Shown: positions 38,331-46,417 of the stretch, one piece after another
Layout of the letters: each line of letters begins with the position of its first letter
Numbering within the stretch: position 1 is the first letter of the stretch
Assembly: GCF_014656455.1 (NCBI RefSeq)
Contig: NZ_BNCL01000009.1
Location: 86,037 to 150,036, forward strand
DNA from: Paracoccus aerius
Lineage (GTDB): Bacteria; Pseudomonadota; Alphaproteobacteria; Rhodobacterales; Rhodobacteraceae
Direction of reading: 5' to 3'
Length of the DNA stretch: 64,000 bases
The notes under the pieces: generated by a model
Seen by the model: only the letters and a program-made list of their open reading frames with translations
Told to the model about the DNA's origin: nothing
The model's database searches: none
Position numbers and translations under genes: made by a program

Positions 38331-38542
38331 TATTCACCTATAACTATTTGTTTGAATTGCATTTTTTCAGGATGTTATTCTGCTGCCAACATGCAAACCA
38401 ACATCCCGTCGTAAGTAGGAATTGAGGAGGAGAGACTTCTTTGGTCGGAAGTTTCTGCGTTTATCCAAGCGACTGTCTGATCCAGGAAACCCTATAACCA
38501 TAGTATCGACCATGAAGGTCTTTTTGGTGAAGGAACCCGAAC

Positions 38543-38785
38543 GTGGACAAGCAGGCGAACCCTGAGCAGCTTTTTCTCTCTGTCAAGCAAGTTGGCGATC
38601 GCTACGGTGTGTCTGTAGATTCAATATGGCGCTGGGTGAGGCTTGATCAGTTTCCGCGTCCGGTGAAGCTGGGTGGCCAGACAACGCGGTGGCGCCTGTC
38701 TGAGATCTTGGAGCACGAAGCAACACTTATTGCTGGGTGCACTATGATCTTTGACTGGGAGAGACACTGGCCGATGGCAGCATGA
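38543..38785 (+). CDS. AlpA-family excisionase/regulator-like protein
   Basis: 80 residues, GTG start with AAGGAA upstream. LFLSVKQVGDRYGVSVDSIWRW, then FPRPVKLGGQTTRWRLSEI, is the winged-helix AlpA/MerR-type fold that controls excision of integrated elements. 212 bases downstream of the tRNA-Ser. No integrase gene lies in the window, so its target element is either incomplete or extends further right. Confidence 0.75.
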   Translation: MDKQANPEQLFLSVKQVGDRYGVSVDSIWRWVRLDQFPRPVKLGGQTTRWRLSEILEHEATLIAGCTMIFDWERHWPMAA

Positions 38786-38943
38786 GGAATGGGTGCCTTT
38801 CGATCAGTCCCGCTACCGCGGGGTGATCAACGAAGGTGAAGCCCCGGGTTCTGCCCCTGCTTTGGGGAACCCAGGCAGACCTATGTCGGTCAGGGTTCCC
38901 TTCTGGAACGAAGCGGACGCGCTCTATCCGCCGCTCTCGTCGG

Positions 38944-39342
38944 TTAACGACCGAAGAGGGATCGCAGCACGGTCCGCGACCGGGCTGTCAACTTCGGATC
39001 GGTCTGGCCGGAGGCATCACGGATTTCTTCAAGCCACGCCTTTTCGTTGACGGTGGTCATAGGCCCAAAGACCTCAAGCAATGCAACGGAGGCCGTCTTT
39101 CCCACCGCCTGTTCCAAGGCAAGTTGCATCAGGTAGGCTGGATCGATCTCCAGGGCACGGGCCAGGCTCGGCACGCGGTCGAGCGGCACCTTTGATGCGC
39201 CGGTCTTGAACATGGAAATCAGGTTTGGATTTACGAACCCAGCCTCGTGAGCAATTTCTCTTTGGGTCTTCCGGTGAGCAAGAAGTTCAGTCTGGCGACG
39301 AATGAACACGGCGGCAGGGCTATTTTCGTGAGGGTTAGGCAT
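38944..39342 (-). CDS. XRE-family transcriptional regulator
   Basis: 132 residues. An HTH_3 domain in the first 70 residues (TQREIAHEAGFVNPNLISMF, KVPLDRVPSLARALEID), then YLMQLALEQAVG and a C-terminal helical part that may form a dimer. Convergent with the AlpA-like gene, typical of control genes of mobile elements. Target unknown. Confidence 0.75.
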   Translation of the reverse strand: MPNPHENSPAAVFIRRQTELLAHRKTQREIAHEAGFVNPNLISMFKTGASKVPLDRVPSLARALEIDPAYLMQLALEQAVGKTASVALLEVFGPMTTVNEKAWLEEIRDASGQTDPKLTARSRTVLRSLFGR

Positions 39343-40257
39343 GATCGTCTCTCTTGTTGCTGATAAGACGAATCTAGCTGGCCATGATCATCAGTGCGCT
39401 TGGGAACAGGCGCCACGGCGACGGGAAGAGGCGAAGTCCTAGAAGAAATCGGTGAGATAGATGGGAGTGCGTCGGGACCCCTGAGCAATCTGGGGCTTAC
39501 ATCCTCCACTGTCAGGAGTATGCGGTTCTGATGAGTGCTCATCCTATCAACTGCACATGCCGATTATCATGCAACAGCTACGCAACAGACCGGTCGGATA
39601 ATGCAACGTTTGCAGGCGGAGTGTTGCAAGAAATGCAACAAAGACTTCACATTTACGGCCAGAACGTTGCGCATTCCAGTCCACGATGCATCACTCTGTT
39701 GCAGAAACCGAGCATTTTTTCCTGTGTTTTCAAAGGTTAGAAGGCCTCGCGCAACAGAACGCAACACTGAACCTGCAAATACTAAAATTAATATGCCACC
39801 AAGCCGCGAGTTCGAGGTCAAGATGGCAGAGATACCGGAGATCGAAATTTCGCGCAGTTGATCGTCCGCGATTCACCGGTTCATCACTAATTGCCGCACC
39901 CGTTCGTATGGGCATCGCCTCAAAACATTGTGGAAAGCGGCTGTTGCGTAGCCAGGCTCAGGTGGCAAGAGGGAGCGGTGGACGCCTTGCTGGGAGAACC
40001 GAAATTACGGCTGGAAAGGTGATAGATCCGCTTCGGCACGGCACAACCACCCAAGACAGGATCGAGCAGCCGGGGGGCCATCGTAATTGAGATTGACTGC
40101 TGGAGGGCAGGGTGCCCTGCTTGACGCACTTGTCTACGTCGTTCGCGCAGTCGTCCTCCAGTTGCTCGGTATCAGTTCCATGCGGCACCTATCTCGCTTG
40201 CCTGACTGACAATATCTGTCGTAGGCAGAGTGAGTAGATAATCTATCGGGTGAAGCA
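39343..40257. other. Gene-free stretch with GCAACA iteron-like cluster
   Basis: No convincing gene in 915 bases on either strand; frames there lack codon bias. Between 39571 and 39766 the word GCAAC occurs nine times in both orientations (direct at 39571, 39582, 39603, 39635, 39751, 39761; inverted at 39622, 39666, 39697), seven of them as GCAACA, with further inverted copies at 39355 and 39942. Direct copies are spaced 11, 21, 32, 116 and 10 bases, close to multiples of the helix turn. Candidate origin or regulator array; see findings. Confidence 0.55.
40235..40245. repeat. Palindrome TAGATAATCTA, copy 1
   Basis: Perfect 11-base palindrome (TAGAT-A-ATCTA) 12 bases upstream of the GTG start at 40258. 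An identical copy lies at the 3' end of the same gene. Candidate operator. Confidence 0.55.
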
Positions 40258-40755
40258 GTGAAGACCAGTCAGCGACAGTCCCGTAACAACCAATACTATC
40301 TGGATCGCCTCGCTCGCGAACGACCGGATATTCATGCCGACCTGCAGAGCGGCAAGATACCATCAACCGCAAAGGCGCTCGATCTGGCAGGGATCAAGCC
40401 TCAGAGAACCCCGCTCCAGCTTCTCGAGGCTGCCTGGAAGAAAGCTTCCGCGGCAGAGAAGACCGCCTTCAAAGGTCAGATAGGTTGCTCGGCGCCGAGT
40501 CCTAACGCGGGGTTCATAAGTCCGAGCAGCGCGCCGATCCATGTTGATCGGCGCCTTACGCCTGCGACACTTGCCGAGGTGCAACGCATTATGTCGGCGC
40601 GTGGGCTGAAGATGGGGCATGTGATGGCGGAGCTTGGCTTTTCGCGTCTCAATGTGTCGCTTGGAAGCGCTCTTTCACGAGGATGGAAGGTCAGCCAGGA
40701 GATGATCGATGCACTCGAACCATGGTTAAGACACAACGCGGCAGTCGGTAGATAA
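40258..40755 (+). CDS. Small protein of unknown function on the island
   Basis: 165 residues, GTG start. An N-terminal helical stretch that contains YYLDRLARERPDIHADLQSG and TAKALDLAGIK resembles the short repeats seen in phage and plasmid proteins that recognise DNA, and the C-terminal half (TLAEVQRIMSARGLKMGHVM, FSRLNVSLGSALSRGWKVS) is plausibly helix-turn-helix-like. Not assigned to a family. Bracketed by two copies of the palindrome TAGATAATCTA, which suggests it is an autoregulated control gene. Confidence 0.58.
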   Translation: MKTSQRQSRNNQYYLDRLARERPDIHADLQSGKIPSTAKALDLAGIKPQRTPLQLLEAAWKKASAAEKTAFKGQIGCSAPSPNAGFISPSSAPIHVDRRLTPATLAEVQRIMSARGLKMGHVMAELGFSRLNVSLGSALSRGWKVSQEMIDALEPWLRHNAAVGR

Positions 40756-40759
40756 TCTA
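40749..40759. repeat. Palindrome TAGATAATCTA, copy 2
   Basis: Identical to copy 1, overlapping the TAA of the preceding gene (stop inside the palindrome) and about 90 bases upstream of the gene at 40849. It may serve as operator for the downstream gene. Confidence 0.55.
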
Positions 40760-40848
40760 CCATTATTGTTCTTCTTCGTATATCTGAGCGACGGTCTGAA
40801 GGGCGGTGACTAAAATCTAGGTATGAAACCCTTTGTTGGACCATACCG

Positions 40849-41196
40849 ATGCCCACTTTTCCTGATCCCGATGCCTCGAAGCAGACCACGCCAGCGACCG
40901 ATGCCGAACTCGATCTCCAAGACGATCATGCGAAGGAGGGAAGCGAAGCGCGTCCTTCAGCCGCCAGCGACAACGCTGAACATATAGCCGACGCCGGGAT
41001 TGGCAGCACAATAGAGCCTCGACTTGCGTTTTACTTGTCTGTGTCACGGAGCAAATCTGCGCCCAACCGAGACGACAGATCTGCATTCATGGAAGAGGGA
41101 CGAAATGCGGCCGGCAGCCAGCGAGCACAGGGATTTCGGCACGCTCTCAGTTCCGGTTGTCCAGTGGTGACCTTCAGTGGTGACCTTCAAGGATGA
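40849..41196 (+). CDS. N-terminal part of a frameshifted gene (unknown domain)
   Basis: 115 codons: an acidic N-terminus (TFPDPDASKQTTPATDAELD) and a short polar middle, ending where the 13-bp tandem repeat 41162-41187 changes the frame. Deleting one repeat copy joins it in phase to the HUH-like frame at 41177: CPVVTF continues directly into KDDPSEKE. The intact gene would encode about 357 residues. No independent family visible in this part. Confidence 0.55.
   Translation: MPTFPDPDASKQTTPATDAELDLQDDHAKEGSEARPSAASDNAEHIADAGIGSTIEPRLAFYLSVSRSKSAPNRDDRSAFMEEGRNAAGSQRAQGFRHALSSGCPVVTFSGDLQG
41162..41187. repeat. 13-bp tandem duplication causing a frameshift
   Basis: CAGTGGTGACCTT at 41162-41174 is repeated exactly at 41175-41187 and followed by CA. 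The extra 13 bases shift the frame by one, separating the coding frames of 40849-41196 and 41177-41935 although both are otherwise open. Confidence 0.92.
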
Positions 41197-41935
41197 TCCT
41201 TCTGAGAAAGAACACCTGTCCAGTTCCCACAAAGCCCCATCCGGCTTTCCGTCATGGAACCTCCTCTCTCCCTCTGAAGAAGCCTCTGCAGGGAAGACAA
41301 CAGAACGAAGAAAACGTCGGGCCGCGCCTTCGCTCCTCCCAACGCAATCCGTGTCCGCTCAGATCAGGCGCAAGAAGCCGGCGAACATTGTCGTCAGGCC
41401 GGTCGCGTGGCGGCGGCTCGGCGAAACAGAGAAGTTCCTGCTGGCGGCTGAAAGGTGTCAAGGTGATGGTGGCATTGCAGTCACTCTCAATCTCAGCGCT
41501 TCTCGGGAGCACAACTACATGTCCCGGTCGCGCAAGACCCAAGTAAGGCGGCTGTTTCAGAACCAGCTAAACAAAGCTCTGAAGGAGGCAGGGTTGTCGG
41601 GGCTTGAATATGCCTTCCTGTTCGAGATTTCTCCTGAAGGTCGTCTTCACCTGCACGGTGTCCTTCGAGGCGCCGGATTGGACGAGACTGCATTGAAGGC
41701 CCTCAAGCTGGCCCTCTGCCAAGCTGCCGGAAAAATCCATGGCAGGGCGGCCGCCCGCCAGGTCAAGCTGAAGCGGCTCTATGACGCTGCAGGCTGGGCC
41801 AGATACATCTTCAAGGTTCGTAAATCGACTGCGAACAAGCTAGCAACCAACGGGCTCATGGTTATGTCCGAGAGCATGGGTCGCCTTTTACGGGTCTTCC
41901 ACGAAGAAACGCGAGAAACGCGTCGAGTTGCATGA
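41177..41935 (+). CDS. HUH-endonuclease-like replication protein (C-terminal frame)
   Basis: 252 codons if started at the GTG 41177. The C-terminal half has features of single-strand-nicking (HUH) replication proteins: GLEYAFLFEISPEGRLHLHG gives a beta strand leading to H-x-H (residues 158 and 160), and AAGWARYIFKVRK places a Tyr before Lys in a helix as in rolling-circle initiators. The N-terminal 75 residues are basic. Probably the main part of a gene broken by the upstream 13-bp duplication. Could alternatively start at GTG 41177 and be functional alone. Family call is by motif only. Confidence 0.5.
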   Translation: MVTFKDDPSEKEHLSSSHKAPSGFPSWNLLSPSEEASAGKTTERRKRRAAPSLLPTQSVSAQIRRKKPANIVVRPVAWRRLGETEKFLLAAERCQGDGGIAVTLNLSASREHNYMSRSRKTQVRRLFQNQLNKALKEAGLSGLEYAFLFEISPEGRLHLHGVLRGAGLDETALKALKLALCQAAGKIHGRAAARQVKLKRLYDAAGWARYIFKVRKSTANKLATNGLMVMSESMGRLLRVFHEETRETRRVA

Positions 41936-41988
41936 CAAGTGAGCATCGATCGTGAACAACTCCGGTCAAGAGCTCTTGCGTTGAATAG

Positions 41989-43584
<1,596 letters not shown>

Positions 43585-43623
43585 TCAGCGCGCACTTGCC
43601 GGCGCTGCATCGCGCTGCTCCAG

Positions 43624-44196
43624 TCAGCTGTCCGGAGCGGCTTCGATCAAGTCAACAAAGTCCCCGGCCAGATCGCGCGAACGCTGCACCACCTCTGCAG
43701 GCAACTCGCTGGCATCCGCGGCCACAACCTCGCCCACCTGCACATTGAGTGCCCGTCCGTGGACCTCGGCGACACAGAACGTGTAGCCAAGCTCGCCCAC
43801 GCGGGACGTCATGCATTCCATCTCCGAGCCGCCCGGGCTTTGAACGGTTTCGCGGGTGACAGGTATATCTCCGCCTGCCATGTAGGAGGCTGCGCGTTCG
43901 ACATTGCCCTCGATGCCACGATCATCCAGCGGGTAGAGCAGCACCTGCACATTCCGGTCGTCCTCGGGCGTGCCATAGGTCGCCATGATCCGGCCTTCCT
44001 GAGGGCGGCTCTGGATGGAGGAGCGCACCAGGCCATCATGTTCTTCCGGGAACCCCGGCATGAAGGCATTGGTGACGTGGCCCGCGACTTCATTAGGAGG
44101 GCCGTCTTGCGCCATGGTCGGGCCCGTCACGGAAAGGATGACGCCCGCTGCGACGGCACAGGCGACAAGACGGCTCTGATGAAGGGCGGGGGGCAT
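43624..44196 (-). CDS. Periplasmic protein of unknown function
   Basis: 190 residues with a signal peptide (VACAVAAGVILSVTGPTMAQ). Two Cys (MECMTSR, YTFCVAE) could pair. The rest is a compact mixed fold (MATYGTPEDDRNVQVLLYPL). No family recognised. Lies upstream of the CoA-transferase gene on the same strand after 126 bases. Confidence 0.62.
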   Translation of the reverse strand: MPPALHQSRLVACAVAAGVILSVTGPTMAQDGPPNEVAGHVTNAFMPGFPEEHDGLVRSSIQSRPQEGRIMATYGTPEDDRNVQVLLYPLDDRGIEGNVERAASYMAGGDIPVTRETVQSPGGSEMECMTSRVGELGYTFCVAEVHGRALNVQVGEVVAADASELPAEVVQRSRDLAGDFVDLIEAAPDS

Positions 44197-44353
44197 GCTG
44201 CTCTCCTTGGTCAGGTAATATTAGGGTTCTACAGGAGCGACTTCCTTGAACCGCGTCTAGCGGGACAACGGCTATCAGGACGGGGAGTTCACCTTTACCG
44301 GTGCTGCCCCCTGCTTCAGCCAGCAGACAGGCAAACCCGCCAAGGTTGCGTCT

Positions 44354-44839
44354 GTGCTCCTACCCGCTATAACGCCCCCATGCTCGATGACCTCAGCAAG
44401 AACGATGCCTTTGCATCGTTGCCAAATGCTTGCGCTGGAAACATCCCGTTTATCCGCTGCGCGTGCCGACCCGCTGGTCGGTCCCATAGGCCTGTCGGTC
44501 GCTTTTCGCGAATCCTTTCACACGCCTCTCAGAGAGCATCATCCCACCGCCTTGCCATGTGTTCGAAACACCGCGCCTCCTGATCATGAAAGGTTCAGAA
44601 CGCCCTACCTCCGGGAGTTGCTGAGCCGGCAGGGCAACAGATGTGCCCTTTCCGGGCTGCCGCTCAGCTTCGATGGTCCGGATGTCGACCACGAAATGCG
44701 ACCGTCGCTCGACCGCATCGACAGCGACGGTCATTATGCCGAGGGCAATCTCCAGGTGGTCGCGCACTTCATGAACCGCTGGAAGGGCGCGTATGACAAC
44801 GATGAGTTCAAGAGGCTCCTGAAGGTGCTGCGTGGGTAG
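44354..44839 (+). CDS. HNH-endonuclease-like protein
   Basis: The frame from GTG 44354 gives 161 residues, but only the last 65 are domain-like: YLRELLSRQGNRCALSGLPL, then RPSLDRIDSDGHYAEGNLQV and HFMNRWKG, the HNH pattern of phage-type nucleases (PSLDRID...GNVQ...N). The start is unclear; ATGs at 44387, 44405 and 44426 exist, and the N-terminal part has a non-coding look, so this may be an eroded or 5'-rearranged gene. It lies just past the end of the motor-nuclease cassette, on the opposite strand. Confidence 0.55.
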   Translation: MLLPAITPPCSMTSARTMPLHRCQMLALETSRLSAARADPLVGPIGLSVAFRESFHTPLREHHPTALPCVRNTAPPDHERFRTPYLRELLSRQGNRCALSGLPLSFDGPDVDHEMRPSLDRIDSDGHYAEGNLQVVAHFMNRWKGAYDNDEFKRLLKVLRG

Positions 44840-44887
44840 GGTGCCAAAATCGGGAGGCCCTCTGCGCCATGCAGGCCGGGCAGTTGT

Positions 44888-45520
44888 CTACTTGCCACGG
44901 GGAACGTGGCGAGGTTCGGCGAATAGCACGTAGAGCAGGCGAACCACATTTACGAGCGCAAGAGCAACAAGGATTGCCAAGACGATAGGCTCGAGAATTG
45001 GAAACCATGTTACAGCGTCCTCCAGGCTCCTCCCCAGTCGGAAGCGGTCGTCCCAATATGGCCGCGACAGTATCATGCTGAGCGGAACAGCATCGAACGG
45101 TGTCATGTCGTCACATCCATTCAGCGTGTCGAACACCTTTGCCTTCCGCACCCTGTCGGCAAAGTAGACGAGAGCGGCCGAGGGAAGCCCGACAAAGATA
45201 AGCAGGAAAAATCCCTGATAAAGACGGCCCTCGGGACTGCCGGTTCTTACGCCGTCCAGCCCCACGAGCGGCATGCGTTCATGCCAGGATCGTGCTCTCG
45301 GGGATGCCTTGGCGAAGCAGACCCCGATGCGGCACAGCAGCGTCAGGAGCAAGGTGCAGATCGGCAGGGCAATGAGCGCGCTTGCCACAGGGCGATCGTC
45401 CACGAGCTCGATATTGAAGATCGGCTTTCCGCCCTGCCCGGCGATCCAACTGTTGAGGCTGTAGAAGACGAGCACCAGCCCTACAGCGAGCCACAACCGG
45501 CTGTAATGCGCAGCGGTCAT
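44888..45520 (-). CDS. Four-helix membrane protein of unknown function
   Basis: 210 residues. Predicted helices: LWLAVGLVLVFYSLNSWIAG, VASALIALPICTLLLTLLCR, YQGFFLLIFVGLPSAALVYF and ILEPIVLAILVALALVNVVR. A conserved-looking charged loop (RPYWDDRFRLGRSLEDAV) faces one side. No family recognised. It starts 12 bases after the stop of the secreted protein gene, so the two form a pair at the tail of the motor-nuclease cassette. Confidence 0.65.
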   Translation of the reverse strand: MTAAHYSRLWLAVGLVLVFYSLNSWIAGQGGKPIFNIELVDDRPVASALIALPICTLLLTLLCRIGVCFAKASPRARSWHERMPLVGLDGVRTGSPEGRLYQGFFLLIFVGLPSAALVYFADRVRKAKVFDTLNGCDDMTPFDAVPLSMILSRPYWDDRFRLGRSLEDAVTWFPILEPIVLAILVALALVNVVRLLYVLFAEPRHVPRGK

Positions 45521-45532
45521 GATTTCGCCCCT

Positions 45533-46009
45533 TCATTCGGCGCGCAGGTCATGACAGGCTTCCACCAGCTTCGGCCGCATGGCCTCGGCGAGCTGTTCTT
45601 CGAGAACCGGCCCCAGGGCGCCAAGCAAGCCTGCAAAACTCCCCCCGAAATCGCTGAGCTGCACCTGGACAGTTGGCGCCTCGCAGTCGGCAAGTGAGAC
45701 CTCCGCGTCGGCGCTGACGGTTGCGGACGCGTCACCCTTGATGAACCCCGCGTCAGAGGTTCGGCATCCGAGACGGCCCGACAGGCTCAGCAGGATGTTG
45801 TCGCCCCGCAGGGACGCGTCGGCCTCGCGAAGAACGACCTCGTCAAGCCGGTCGATCCCCACAGGTTGTCCAAGTATTTCCGTCGAGAGTCCGGCGCATG
45901 GGTTCTGCGCAGCGACAAGTTCTTCGATGATAGTTCTGGTTGCCGGTTCCTGTCCTACCGCTGGAACGGGCAAGGCGGCCAAGGTGCAAAGACACCAGAT
46001 CCTCGTCAT
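45533..46009 (-). CDS. Small secreted Cys-containing protein
   Basis: 158 residues with a signal peptide (TRIWCLCTLAALPVPAVGQ). The mature part has four Cys (NPCAGL, LGCRTSD, ADCEAP, EACHDL) in a beta-rich layout, suggesting two disulfides in the periplasm. ATG at 46009 follows AAGGA. 408 bases separate it from the OmpA-nuclease gene, so it may have its own promoter. No family recognised. Confidence 0.6.
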   Translation of the reverse strand: MTRIWCLCTLAALPVPAVGQEPATRTIIEELVAAQNPCAGLSTEILGQPVGIDRLDEVVLREADASLRGDNILLSLSGRLGCRTSDAGFIKGDASATVSADAEVSLADCEAPTVQVQLSDFGGSFAGLLGALGPVLEEQLAEAMRPKLVEACHDLRAE

Positions 46010-46417
46010 GGCCGATGATCCTTGTGAAAAAAAGGCTCTAAGGAATGTGTGGGAAACGGAGAAACAAGAGCGTCGGCGATGCCTGCAGGATGCCGCTTTC
46101 TTCAGCTTCGGGCAATTCAATTCACCTGGGCAGGCATCATGACGCAAATGCGCGCACGGTCTCGATTTCCGCAGACCGGGATGCAGTCGGAGAGTTTTAC
46201 CAGTTTGTGTTGGGCGACAACCACCATGGCCGGCGTATTGCCGCATGAAGAAATGCTCCCTAGCAAACCGAGAGTCGCTGGACGGACCCCATGCTGCGGA
46301 TCTCGACTCGATCCGGTGCAGGCCTTCCGCGATTTCAGAACCGTCAAGGTCAAAGATGCCATCAGCTTACGCCGCGCACACCGAGGGCCTTGGCGCATCT
46401 GACGCCAGCACTGCACA
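46010..46417. other. Intergenic stretch inside the cassette
   Basis: 408 bases with no convincing gene. Short frames on both strands (for example 46117-46428, minus) lack a ribosome site and codon bias. It separates the four-gene motor-nuclease block from the two-gene secreted/membrane pair and may hold a promoter for the latter. Confidence 0.5.

Noticed and set aside
39535..39861. 108-codon frame with Cys-x2-Cys over the GCAACA cluster
   Set aside because: No ribosome site, no codon bias, mixed composition, and its Cys pairs come from the repeated TGC/GCA words.
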